Part shown: positions 17,602 through 25,528 of the stretch, piece by piece | How the letters are laid out: each line of letters begins with the position of its first letter | Position numbering within the stretch: the first letter of the stretch is position 1 | Source: Catenuloplanes atrovinosus | Lineage (GTDB): Bacteria > Actinomycetota > Actinomycetes > Mycobacteriales > Micromonosporaceae | DNA: 64,000 nucleotides | Assembly: GCF_031458235.1 (NCBI RefSeq) | Contig: NZ_JAVDYB010000001.1 | Location: forward strand, 2,129,001 to 2,193,000 | Reading direction: 5' to 3' | The notes under the pieces: model-generated | What the model was told of the DNA's origin: nothing | Seen by the model: the letters and a program-made list of their open reading frames with translations, nothing else | Databases searched by the model: none | Position numbers and translations under genes: made by a program

Positions 17602-18291
17602 TCAGCGCGCCCCGGCCAGCATGCTGTCGTCCGCGAACGCGCCGTCCCGCATCGCGATGACCCGGTCCGCGATCGCGGCGATGCGCGCGTCGTGCGTGAC
17701 CACGACCAGCGTCTGGCCGGCCGCGCGCAACTCCTCGAAGAGGCGCAGCACCTCCAGCGTGGCGGCACTGTCCAGGTTGCCGGTGGGCTCGTCGGCGAGC
17801 ACCACCTGCGGCGAGTTGCTGAGCGCGCGGGCGATCGCGACGCGCTGGCGCTGGCCGCCGGACAGTTCGGACGGCAGGTGCGCGGCGCGGTCGGCGAGAC
17901 CGACGCGGTCGAGCAGGTGCAGCGCGCGGCGGCGGGCCGGGCCGGGTGACGTGCCGGCCAGCAGCGCGGCCAGCTCCACGTTCTCCACCGCGGTCAGCTC
18001 GTCCATCAGGTGGAAGGACTGGAACACCAGTCCGATGTGGTGGCGGCGCAGCTTGGCCAGCGCGCGCTCACCCAGCCGGTCGATGCGCCGCCCGGCCACC
18101 CACAGCTCGCCGCTCGTCGGGCGTTGCAGGCCGCCGAGCAGGTGCAGCAGCGTGGACTTGCCGCACCCGCTCGGCCCCATGATCGCCAGGGACTGCCCGG
18201 CGGGTACGTCGAGGTCGATCTCGTCGACCGCGCGCACCAGCGAGTCGTTCCAGCCGTACCGCTTGGTCAGCCCGCGGGCCCGCAACATCAT
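17602..18291 (-). CDS. ABC transporter ATP-binding protein, LolD/MacB type
   Basis: The 229-residue ATPase has Walker A GPSGCGKST at residues 39-47, the Q-loop, signature LSGGQRQRVAIARAL and Walker B with VVLADEPTGNLDS, the last being typical of the LolD/MacB/FtsE class that pairs with FtsX-type permeases. ATG 18291 overlaps the PadR stop (ATGA), so regulator, ATPase and permease form one coupled operon. Confidence 0.9.
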   Translation of the reverse strand: MMLRARGLTKRYGWNDSLVRAVDEIDLDVPAGQSLAIMGPSGCGKSTLLHLLGGLQRPTSGELWVAGRRIDRLGERALAKLRRHHIGLVFQSFHLMDELTAVENVELAALLAGTSPGPARRRALHLLDRVGLADRAAHLPSELSGGQRQRVAIARALSNSPQVVLADEPTGNLDSAATLEVLRLFEELRAAGQTLVVVTHDARIAAIADRVIAMRDGAFADDSMLAGAR

Positions 18292-18806
18292 GATCTCCGT
18301 CCGGTCCAGGTGCGCTCGCACGCCTCCAGCCACTCCAGGTCGGCCCGCAGCCGCAGCACCACGCCCTCCAGCAGCAGCGCCGCGACCGGGTCGACGTCCC
18401 GGCCGAGCGCGGCACGCTGGGCGTCGCGGATGCGCCGCAGCACCTCACGCCGCTGCGCGTCGACCAGGTCGACCGGGTCGGCGAGCCGGGCGGACGCGGC
18501 GGCGACCAGCTTGAGGTGGAACTCGGTGATGTCCGGCCGTGGCCACGTCACCTCCGCCAGCCAGGCGGTGACGCGCTGCTGCCCGGCCGGCGTCAGGTGG
18601 TAGACGCGCCGGTCGGGCCGGTCCGGTAGGCCCTCGTCGTGCTCGGCGACGACCAGCCCGGCCCGGGCCAGCCGGGTCAGCGTCACGTAGATCTGGCCCG
18701 CGTTCATCGACTCGCCGAGCGGGCCCAGCGCGTCGCGCAACCGGGCACGCAACTCGTACCCGTGCGCGGGTTCCTTGGCCAGCATCGCCAGCACCACGTC
18801 CTGCAC
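18288..18806 (-). CDS. PadR family transcriptional regulator
   Basis: A 172-residue regulator with the PadR winged helix at the N-terminus (DVVLAMLAKEPAHGYELRARL, then TLTRLARAGLVVAE) and a C-terminal helical dimerisation part (Vir_C-like). It heads the ABC exporter operon and very probably represses it. Start is GTG 18806. A 17-bp dyad lies 8 bp upstream of the start, a likely autoregulatory site. Confidence 0.85.
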   Translation of the reverse strand: MQDVVLAMLAKEPAHGYELRARLRDALGPLGESMNAGQIYVTLTRLARAGLVVAEHDEGLPDRPDRRVYHLTPAGQQRVTAWLAEVTWPRPDITEFHLKLVAAASARLADPVDLVDAQRREVLRRIRDAQRAALGRDVDPVAALLLEGVVLRLRADLEWLEACERTWTGRRS

Positions 18807-18813
18807 GCGGTAA

Positions 18814-18830
18814 TGGATAACGGTTAGCCA
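18814..18830. promoter_or_regulatory. Candidate PadR operator
   Basis: The sequence fits the perfect dyad TGGnTAACnGTTAnCCA, where only the centre and two n positions break symmetry. It lies 8-24 bp upstream of the PadR start codon, where a bound repressor would block transcription or initiation of the whole operon. Confidence 0.5.
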
Positions 18831-18865
18831 TAAGACCTGTCAAGGACCCGCCGGGGTACGGCAGG

Positions 18866-19369
18866 TCAGAGGCCCAGCGCCGGATGCCGCGCGCCGGCCG
18901 GCGCGAACCAGGCGGCCTCGCCGCCGCGCAGCGCGGTCTCGATCCGCAGCCGGTCGTAGTCGTCCAGCGGCGGCAGCGCGTCCGGCGCGTACCAGCCGAC
19001 CTCCAGCGACTCGTCGTCCGCGACGTGCGCGTCCCCGCCGCCCGCGACCGGCCGGCACAGGAACCACAGGTTGAGGTACTGGCACTCGTCGCCGTTGGGG
19101 TAGCTGGTCGGGTGCAGCGCGGTGCCGGCCAGCCGGACCACCTCCACCCGCACGCCGGTCTCCTCCAGGACCTCGCGCACCGCCGCGTCCGCGGGCTGCT
19201 CGCCCGGGTCGATCACGCCGGACGGGATCGACCAGCGGCCGTCGTCGCTGCGCCGCTCCAGCAGCAGCTCGCCCGCGCCGTTGACCACCACGGCACTGGC
19301 GCTGGGAAGCATGAGCAGGTCATGGCCGATCCGCTTGCGGAGACCGGCCAGGTAGTCCGAGATACCCAT
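18866..19369 (-). CDS. NUDIX hydrolase
   Basis: A 167-residue protein with a complete Nudix box at about residues 51-73 (G-x5-E-x7-REVLEETGV), following the strand GRWSIPSG. It hydrolyses a nucleoside diphosphate linked to another group; the target is unknown. ATG 19369 is chosen over TTG 19375, which would overlap the hydrolase stop. It lies directly downstream of the alpha/beta hydrolase with no gap for a promoter, so they are probably co-transcribed. Confidence 0.85.
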   Translation of the reverse strand: MGISDYLAGLRKRIGHDLLMLPSASAVVVNGAGELLLERRSDDGRWSIPSGVIDPGEQPADAAVREVLEETGVRVEVVRLAGTALHPTSYPNGDECQYLNLWFLCRPVAGGGDAHVADDESLEVGWYAPDALPPLDDYDRLRIETALRGGEAAWFAPAGARHPALGL

Positions 19370-19371
19370 GA

Positions 19372-20169
19372 TCAAACTTTAGCCAGGAAGCTCCTCAGCG
19401 CCGCCATGAACGCCTCCGGCTGGTCCATGTTGACGGTGTGCGCGGCGCCCTCGATCACGGCCTGCTCCGCGCCCGGCACCGCGGCCCTGATCTGGTCCGA
19501 CACGCGCCAGATGTCCGAGGTGTCCAGCGTGCCCACCATGGTCAGCAGCGGCGGGCGCAACTCGGACAGCCGGTCGATCGCGCCCACCTCGACCATCGTG
19601 CCGGTCCCCTCCGCGGACAGGCGCACCACGCCCTCCCGGATCATCCGCGCGCATTTCGCCCGCATCTCCGCCGGCACGTCCGAGGGCGCCCGCCGCGGCC
19701 CGTCCACCAGCGCGCGCAGCATCGCCTCCACGAACGCGTCCGCGTCCCGGCGCGCCGCCGCCTCCGCCTGCACCCGCCCACACTCCACCGTGAACGGGTC
19801 GGTGAACACCATGCCGCTCACCCCGGTCGCGACCAGGACCAGGGTCACCGGCACGTCCGGGTACGCCAGCGCGAAGTCGATCGAGGTGCGCCCGCCGAGG
19901 GAGAGCCCGACCAGGATCGGCCGATCCGCGCCCAGGTGCCGCAGCACGGCCGCGAGATCCTGATACGGCCGGTACTCGCCGCGCGCGGCCGTGGACCGCC
20001 CGTGGCCCCGCGCGTCGTATCTGGTCACCCGGTAGTCGGCGGCCAGCTCCTCGAACTGGCCGTCCCACATGGACGCGTCCAGCCCGCCGCCGTGCAGCAG
20101 CACCAGGTCCCGCCCGGTGCCCGCGCACTCGTAGTACAGCTGTCTGTCGTCGACCGCGATCGTGCTCAA
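19372..20169 (-). CDS. Alpha/beta hydrolase
   Basis: 265 residues with the alpha/beta-hydrolase pattern: HGGG oxyanion region at residues 26-29, the DARGHGRS turn, the nucleophile elbow GLSLGG (Ser90), and a late His in GAAHTVNMDQPEAF. The acid is probably in GTLDTSD. The start seems to be TTG 20169 with GGAGG about 10 bp upstream. Related to 3-oxoadipate enol-lactonase-like esterases, but the substrate is not identifiable. Confidence 0.8.
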   Translation of the reverse strand: MSTIAVDDRQLYYECAGTGRDLVLLHGGGLDASMWDGQFEELAADYRVTRYDARGHGRSTAARGEYRPYQDLAAVLRHLGADRPILVGLSLGGRTSIDFALAYPDVPVTLVLVATGVSGMVFTDPFTVECGRVQAEAAARRDADAFVEAMLRALVDGPRRAPSDVPAEMRAKCARMIREGVVRLSAEGTGTMVEVGAIDRLSELRPPLLTMVGTLDTSDIWRVSDQIRAAVPGAEQAVIEGAAHTVNMDQPEAFMAALRSFLAKV

Positions 20170-20350
20170 GACCCGCTCCTCCCGCCGCGCCGCGTGAACT
20201 CCAGCGTATAGAAGCTGGTGCCGATGGACAGCGCGGAAAGAGGATCGGGCCCAGGAGTGGGTCTCGGACGATGACGTGCGGTCGAGAGGCCTACCGGACC
20301 AGATCCGGGCCGGCTTCGGCGATCGTGGAACGGAGACCGTGCTCCGTCGG

Positions 20351-21274
20351 TCAACTCGGGCGGTGCATCGCCCGGTAACGGCCGGGCGGGGCGCCGTGTG
20401 ACCGGACGAAGGCGCGGCTGAACGCCGGCGCGGAGTTGTAGCCGACGGCTGCCGCGATGGACGCCACGGGCTGGTCGGTGGTCCTCAGGCGGCTGGCGGC
20501 GAGGTCCAGCCGCCATTGGGTGAGGTAGGCGGCGGGTGTCAGGCCGACAGCCGCGGGAAAGCGGCGGGTGAGGGTCGACCGTGAGGCGGCGATCGCGGCA
20601 GCGAGGGTCGCCGTGGTCCATTGGCGGGCAGGGTCGGCATGGAGGTGCCGCAACGCGCGATGGACCACCGGGTCACCCATCATGCCGAGCCAGGTGCCTC
20701 GGCGTTCGCCGACATGAGCGGGCAACCAGGCGCGCAGCACCTGGATCAGGACGATGTCGACAAGGGAGGCGAGCACCGCCGTGGTGGCGATCTGCGGATG
20801 GGCGAGCTCGCGGCCGAGCATCCGCACGGCCTCGTCGAGGCCGTGCGCGCCGGTGCTGCCCCGGACGTGCATCAGCTCGGGCAGGGCGAATAGGAGTTGG
20901 GTCCGTACGGTGCGGTCGCAGTCATACGCGATGGTGACGATCCTGGTGTCCGGGGCGCTGGTCCCGAACCGAACCGCCTCACCGGTCCGCCGGGCCCGGG
21001 CCAGCTCGACCGGATCACAGGCCGTCACCGGCGAACCGGGCGCGTCGCCCAGCACGTAAGGGACTCCCGCGGCTAGGAGGACGACATCGCCGGCACCCAG
21101 CCGCAGCGGCGAATGCCCTGCCAGCGTCAGCCAGGCCTCGCCCGCGGTGATGGCGTGCAGACCCGCGGCCGAGCCGTCGTCGCCGGCGACGGCCCATCGA
21201 CCGCCGGCCTCGACGCAGGCGCCGAGCGTGCCCCGGACCCCGGCCACCCTGAGCACATCACTCACCACATCCAT
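20351..21274 (-). CDS. AraC family transcriptional regulator
   Basis: A 307-residue regulator with an N-terminal cupin-type sensing domain (GEAWLTLAGHSPLRLGAGDVVLL) and two C-terminal helix-turn-helix units, the second with VASIAAAVGYNSAPAFSRAF then GAPPGRYR, the AraC signature. Start ATG 21274 begins MDVVSDVLR. It is divergent from the oxidoreductase at 21409 and probably controls it; 134 bp separate the starts. Confidence 0.88.
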   Translation of the reverse strand: MDVVSDVLRVAGVRGTLGACVEAGGRWAVAGDDGSAAGLHAITAGEAWLTLAGHSPLRLGAGDVVLLAAGVPYVLGDAPGSPVTACDPVELARARRTGEAVRFGTSAPDTRIVTIAYDCDRTVRTQLLFALPELMHVRGSTGAHGLDEAVRMLGRELAHPQIATTAVLASLVDIVLIQVLRAWLPAHVGERRGTWLGMMGDPVVHRALRHLHADPARQWTTATLAAAIAASRSTLTRRFPAAVGLTPAAYLTQWRLDLAASRLRTTDQPVASIAAAVGYNSAPAFSRAFVRSHGAPPGRYRAMHRPS

Positions 21275-21408
21275 GACGCACGAGGTTAACCATCTGGCGC
21301 AGGGAAGCATCGACTGGGTCATTCTGTGGTCCGTACGGTTTCTCCATGGTCAACAAGGCAATGCGGGGCTCTGTCACCGCCGGCAACCGGCACGATCGTC
21401 GTCACCGG

Positions 21409-22362
21409 ATGAGGGCTCTCCAGTTCGACCGCTTCGGATCCCCCGACGTCCTCGTGCTCCGCGACGTCACCACACCCGAACCGGGCACCGGCCAGATCCG
21501 GATCGCGGTGCGGGCGTGTGGCCTGAATCCCGCCGACTGGGCGAACGTCGCCGGCCTCTTCGCCGACCGACTGCCGCCACCGCCGCGCGGACTCGGACTC
21601 GAGGTCTCCGGCGTCGTTGACGCGGTCGGCCAGGGGGTCACCGACGTCGAGGTCGGCGACCGGGTGTTCGGACCGGCGCCCTACGACGGCCCGACGGCCG
21701 GCGCCGCCGAATACGCGCTGATGACCAGGTGGGCACGCCTTCCCGGCGGTGTCGCGGACGAGCAGGCCGCCGGGATACCGATGGCCGCCGACACGGCGCT
21801 GCACGCCCTCGACGATCTCGGCGTCCGGCCGGGTGAGCTGCTGCTCGTCCACGGCGCGGGCTCCACCGTCGGCGAGGCGGCGGTGCGCCTCGCTCTGCAC
21901 CGCGGCGCCCGGGTGATCGCCACCGCCGGCTCGGCCAAGGCCGCCTCCTTGCGGCAGGCAGGCGCTGCCGTGACCGGCTACGGCGAAGGTATGGTCGAGC
22001 GGGTCACCACCCTGGCCCCCGGCCGTATCGACCGGGCCCTGGACGCCACCCCGACCGGGGGCCGAGCCGACCGCCCCGGCCAGGCCGGCCCGGCTGGTGG
22101 TTCGCTGCCGGCCCTGATCGAGCTGACCGGGAACCCCGACCTGGTCCTGACCATCTCGGACTTCGCCGCCGCGGCAGAACTCGGCACCCGGACCACTCAG
22201 ATCGACATGCGATACGACCTGCTGGACGAGATCGCCCGGCTGGCCGGCAGCGGTGTCCTGACCGTCACGATCGCCCGCACCTTCCCGCTCGAGGCCATCC
22301 GGGAGGCCGCCGACCTCAGCCGATCCGGGCGGCCCGGCGGCAAACTCATCCTGCTCCCGTAA
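21409..22362 (+). CDS. NADP-dependent oxidoreductase, MDR/quinone-reductase type
   Basis: 317 residues of the zinc-independent medium-chain dehydrogenase family. The N-terminal GroES-like domain begins MRALQFDRFGSPDVL, and the Rossmann turn is VHGAGSTVGEAAV. Structural zinc cysteines are absent, as in quinone reductases. ATG 21409 fits the family N-terminus; an in-frame ATG at 21346 would add 21 unrelated residues. The stop codon is immediately followed by a truncated Hsp70-like gene on the other strand, suggesting that this gene and its AraC regulator arrived by insertion or rearrangement. Confidence 0.85.
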   Translation: MRALQFDRFGSPDVLVLRDVTTPEPGTGQIRIAVRACGLNPADWANVAGLFADRLPPPPRGLGLEVSGVVDAVGQGVTDVEVGDRVFGPAPYDGPTAGAAEYALMTRWARLPGGVADEQAAGIPMAADTALHALDDLGVRPGELLLVHGAGSTVGEAAVRLALHRGARVIATAGSAKAASLRQAGAAVTGYGEGMVERVTTLAPGRIDRALDATPTGGRADRPGQAGPAGGSLPALIELTGNPDLVLTISDFAAAAELGTRTTQIDMRYDLLDEIARLAGSGVLTVTIARTFPLEAIREAADLSRSGRPGGKLILLP

Positions 22363-22599
22363 TCCTCGATCGACCGAGCTCGTCGGGTACGGCTCGAACG
22401 CCCCTGGATCGGCCAGCGCCAGCTGCATCGCGTCCCGCCCCGTGACCGGCCGCCCGTCCGTGGACGCGCACGCCGCGGACGGCATCAGCGGTGACCCGTC
22501 GATCAACAGGCTCCGCGGTGCGCGACCGTGCCGTGTGAGGTAGGCCGCGGTGTGCGCGGTCCCGGAATCCACACCCGGCCGCATCTCGCTGGCATCCAT
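22363..22599 (-). pseudogene. N-terminal remnant of an Hsp70-like protein
   Basis: The minus strand from ATG 22599 or 22584 encodes GVDSGTAHTAAYL, LLIDGSPLMPSAA, GRPVTGRDAM and FEPYPTSSVDRG, the ordered start of actinobacterial Hsp70-like (DnaK-fold) ATPases, including the first phosphate loop. Similarity ends exactly where the oxidoreductase stop codon lies, and no further Hsp70 sequence was seen to its left. About 75 of the usual several hundred residues remain. The usual DFGT is DSGT here, a further sign of decay. Confidence 0.7.
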
Positions 22600-22700
22600 G
22601 GCGGCCAGCGTGGAACCACGCCGCATCGTCGCCCCGCCGGAGCGACGATCGTCGCTATGATCCTCGTGCTTGTCCGACAACCACGGGGGTGTGACCTGAC

Positions 22701-23609
22701 ATGCGCCGTACGCTGATGTCCACGATCGTCCTGGCCACCGCGGCCGCCCTGCTGCCCGCCGCACCAGCCGCGGCGCGGGCCGCGGCTCCGTCGCTCGACG
22801 CGAGGCCGCCGGCCGCGGTCGGCTCCGGGCAGAACTCGATCGAATTCCCGGTGACGCTGACCGGCACCGGCGGTCAGGACCGGGCCTACCTGCGGCTCAC
22901 CATCACGCCGGTGCCGGGCGGCGACGTCCGGCCGCTGGCGCGGACACTGCTGCTGACCTACGACGGCGCGAGCCGCCGGCCGCTCACCTACACCACGCAG
23001 GGCGACACGCTGATCGCCACCACGCCGTCGCTGACCGGCGTGGCCGAGGGCGACACGGTCACGTTCCAGCTAGGCATCGCGCTGCAGCCGACCACGACGG
23101 CACCGCACGTGGACGCGATGCGCGTGGACATCCGGACCGAGGCGCTCGACGCCCAGGGTGGCGTGCTCGCCGCCGACCCCGCGCCGGACCGGGTCACGCT
23201 GTTCGAGCCGCGCGCCGAGCTGATCGGACTGCCCGCGCAGGTGCGGGTCGGCACGCCGTTCGAGGTGACCGTGCGCACCACGAACACGACGCCGCTGGCG
23301 TACAACCTGCTGCTCGAGACCATCTACCTGGGCCGGACGGGAGACAGCAACCGGCTCGTGACGGTCGAGCGCCGCGATGGTGCACGGTGGACGACGGTGC
23401 CTGGACCGACCGACAACTATTTCTGGTACGTGGCCGGGAACTACCCGAGCCTGCAACCCGGCGGCGTCTTCGAGGCCCGGCTCCGGATGACGTTCACGGA
23501 CGACGCGGCGGCGGGCGAGGAGCCCTGGCTTTACCACAACGTGTACACGATCTTCGGTACACCGATCGCGACCGACAGCCGCCCGTTCACGATCCTGCCG
23601 CGCGCCTGA
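22701..23609 (+). CDS. Secreted beta-rich protein, unknown function
   Basis: 302 residues with a Sec signal peptide (MRRTLMSTIVLATAAALLPA, cleavage likely after AARA near residue 27). The rest is Thr/Val-rich with alternating strands, as in Ig-like or other beta-sandwich domains, for example PFEVTVRTTNTTPLAYNLLL. No catalytic motif was recognised. It is probably an extracellular wall- or medium-located protein. A strong bidirectional terminator follows. Confidence 0.65.
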   Translation: MRRTLMSTIVLATAAALLPAAPAAARAAAPSLDARPPAAVGSGQNSIEFPVTLTGTGGQDRAYLRLTITPVPGGDVRPLARTLLLTYDGASRRPLTYTTQGDTLIATTPSLTGVAEGDTVTFQLGIALQPTTTAPHVDAMRVDIRTEALDAQGGVLAADPAPDRVTLFEPRAELIGLPAQVRVGTPFEVTVRTTNTTPLAYNLLLETIYLGRTGDSNRLVTVERRDGARWTTVPGPTDNYFWYVAGNYPSLQPGGVFEARLRMTFTDDAAAGEEPWLYHNVYTIFGTPIATDSRPFTILPRA

Positions 23610-23611
23610 CG

Positions 23612-23643
23612 GTGAGGGGGCTTCCGCGCGGAAGCCCCCTCAC
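23612..23643. terminator. Bidirectional hairpin terminator
   Basis: GTGAGGGGGCTTCCGC (23612-23627) is followed directly by its exact reverse complement (23628-23643). The 32-bp palindrome separates the convergent secreted-protein and phosphotransferase genes and includes the stop codon of the latter. There is no T-tract, as is common in actinomycetes. Confidence 0.75.
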
Positions 23644-24389
23644 ATCCGCGCCCTCAGCACGTCGAACTCGCAGCCCGGCGAGTCCGGGTCGAAGCCGTGC
23701 TCGACCAGCCAGCGGGCCGCCACCAGGCTGCGCCACGACCACCAGCCGCGGATCACGTCGAGGTCGACGCCGGCGCCGTAGCCGGCGACCACGTCGCCGA
23801 GGCGCTCCTCGTGGCCGAGCGTCAGCACCGCGAGGTCGAACATGGCGTCGCCGCGGGCGGCCTCGGACCAGTCGATCACGCCGGTGACCCGGTCGCCGTC
23901 GACGAACACGTGGGTGATCTGCAGGTCGCCGTGCACGAACACCGGCTTCCACGGCCGCAGCGCGGCCTCGGCGACCTCCCGGTTGCGGCGGACCAGGCCG
24001 GCCGGGAGGACGCCGTTCCTGACGAGCCAGTCGCACTCACCGTCCAGGCGGGACACCAGATCGTCGAGCCGGAAGCCCGGCCAGGGTGGCAGCGGCGCGT
24101 CGTGCAGCGCCCGCACGGCCGCACCGGCCGCGGCCCACGCGCGCGGCGACGCGGGTGACGGCTCGCCGAGGCGGCCGAGCGCCATCCCGGGTACGGCGGC
24201 GAGCGCCAGCACGGGCGGCTCACGCCACAGCACCCGCGGCGTCGGCACCGGAGCCATCGCCATCGCCTCGACCTCCACGTCGATGCGCGTCCGATCGGCG
24301 TCGACCTTCAGGAACACGTCCCCGACGCGCAGCGTCGCACGCTCACTGTGGGCGACGACGACCTCGACCTCATCCACGCCGGCCATCAT
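23640..24389 (-). CDS. Aminoglycoside phosphotransferase family protein (APH fold)
   Basis: The 249-residue kinase-fold protein has the Brenner motif HGDLQITHVFVD, with the catalytic Asp, and the metal-binding IDWSEAA. The N-terminal lobe has FLKVDADRTRIDVEVEAM, supplying the ATP-binding Lys. Proteins of this family phosphorylate antibiotics, sugars or other hydroxyl compounds; resistance cannot be inferred from sequence. GTG 24392, ATG 24389 and ATG 24386 are alternative starts. Confidence 0.8.
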   Translation of the reverse strand: MMAGVDEVEVVVAHSERATLRVGDVFLKVDADRTRIDVEVEAMAMAPVPTPRVLWREPPVLALAAVPGMALGRLGEPSPASPRAWAAAGAAVRALHDAPLPPWPGFRLDDLVSRLDGECDWLVRNGVLPAGLVRRNREVAEAALRPWKPVFVHGDLQITHVFVDGDRVTGVIDWSEAARGDAMFDLAVLTLGHEERLGDVVAGYGAGVDLDVIRGWWSWRSLVAARWLVEHGFDPDSPGCEFDVLRARM

Positions 24390-24481
24390 CACGGAACGCT
24401 CATCAACCCCGCCACGGGTTTAACCGGGCATCCGGCTGGCTCTCCTCCGACACACTGGAGGCCCATCGACGACGCGGAGGT

Positions 24482-24871
24482 GTGCGCAGTGGACAGCGCG
24501 CCTACCAGTCCTTTCACCGGGAGGCCTCCACGGGCCGGGGCTGGGGTGTCTGGACGGGCTCCGGACGTCGCCTGATCGGGCCGCTGAACGCGGCCGGAGT
24601 CGCCAGGGCCTACCGGCGCCTCCTCGCCGCCACGCTCCTGATCGGCGTCGTCTTCACCCTGGTCGGCGGCGTGCTGGCCCGACTCGGCACCGCACTGGTC
24701 GTCGGCTGCGTCTTCGCGTTCGGCGCCTGGATGGCGCAGGCCTGGGCGCTGTCGCGCGAGGCCGAGTTCCGGATCGAGGACATGATGCTGTCCGAGCTGG
24801 AGCGCGAACGGCTGGCGCCGCTCGCGGAGCGGATCATCGCGTTGGAGAGGCAACGGCGCGAGATCCGCTGA
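24482..24871 (+). CDS. Small two-span membrane protein
   Basis: About 129 residues with two adjacent hydrophobic segments (LLAATLLIGVVFTLVGGVLA and LVVGCVFAFGAWMAQAWAL) and a charged, helical C-terminus (LSELERERLAPLAERIIALE). The N-terminal boundary is uncertain: the open frame extends to 24086 but overlaps the divergent phosphotransferase, and GTG 24482 is the best-placed start although its GGAGG is unusually close. Function is unknown. Confidence 0.5.
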   Translation: MRSGQRAYQSFHREASTGRGWGVWTGSGRRLIGPLNAAGVARAYRRLLAATLLIGVVFTLVGGVLARLGTALVVGCVFAFGAWMAQAWALSREAEFRIEDMMLSELERERLAPLAERIIALERQRREIR

Positions 24872-25066
24872 GAACGGGGCTCCGGCGTGCGACGCGCTAC
24901 GGTCCAGCAAGCAACCCGCCTGCCGGCGTTCCCGGCGAGGACCCGGGTCGTCCGCGCCCTCCGCGCGGCACGCCTCCGGCCGCAGGGCGACACGCTGGAC
25001 GACATCGAGACGTTTCCGGAGTCTCGCCTCCACGGACGTGGCTCTGAACCCGGATATCATCGCCCG

Positions 25067-25465
25067 ATGGCCGCATTCGCGCAGATCTCGCTGGGCGTAG
25101 ACGATCCGGACCGGGCCGGCGCCTTCTGGGCGCAGGCCCTCGGCTACGTCCGCCGCCCGCCGCGATGGGACGGCGACGAGTGGATCGTGATCGAGCCGCC
25201 CCCGGGCGAGCGTGGCCCCGCCATCGCCATGGACACCAGCGAGAGCCCGGCCGAGGAATTTCCCCGCATCCACATGGATCTCGACGCCGGCGACCGCGAC
25301 CTGGACACCGAAGTGGATCGTCTGATCGCGCTCGGCGCGCGGCACGTCGACTGGCCGTACTATCCGGAGCCCGGCGAGCGCCACCCCGCGGAACCGCCGT
25401 ACGTCGTCCTCGCGGACCCCGAGGGTAACCGGTTCTGCGTCGCCGGATACCGGACCTCCGCGTAG
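25067..25465 (+). CDS. VOC family protein (glyoxalase/bleomycin-resistance fold)
   Basis: 132 residues with the two beta-alpha-beta-beta-beta modules of the VOC fold. The first begins ISLGVDDPDRAGAFWAQALGY, the second ends PPYVVLADPEGNRFCVAGY, the usual closing strand. Metal ligands could include the Glu/His residues in FPRIHMDLDA. The reaction is not identifiable. The start is ATG 25067; the 195 bp before it hold no other gene. Confidence 0.8.
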   Translation: MAAFAQISLGVDDPDRAGAFWAQALGYVRRPPRWDGDEWIVIEPPPGERGPAIAMDTSESPAEEFPRIHMDLDAGDRDLDTEVDRLIALGARHVDWPYYPEPGERHPAEPPYVVLADPEGNRFCVAGYRTSA

Positions 25466-25528
25466 CGACCCATTGCTCACGCCGCGTGCGTACGCCATTC
25501 TCATCAGGCTGCCGTCCGTAGGAGCCGG

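Noticed and set aside
23640-24389. Antibiotic-resistance aminoglycoside kinase
   Set aside because: Only general APH-fold motifs are present; there is no specific match to a known resistance enzyme and no mobile context.
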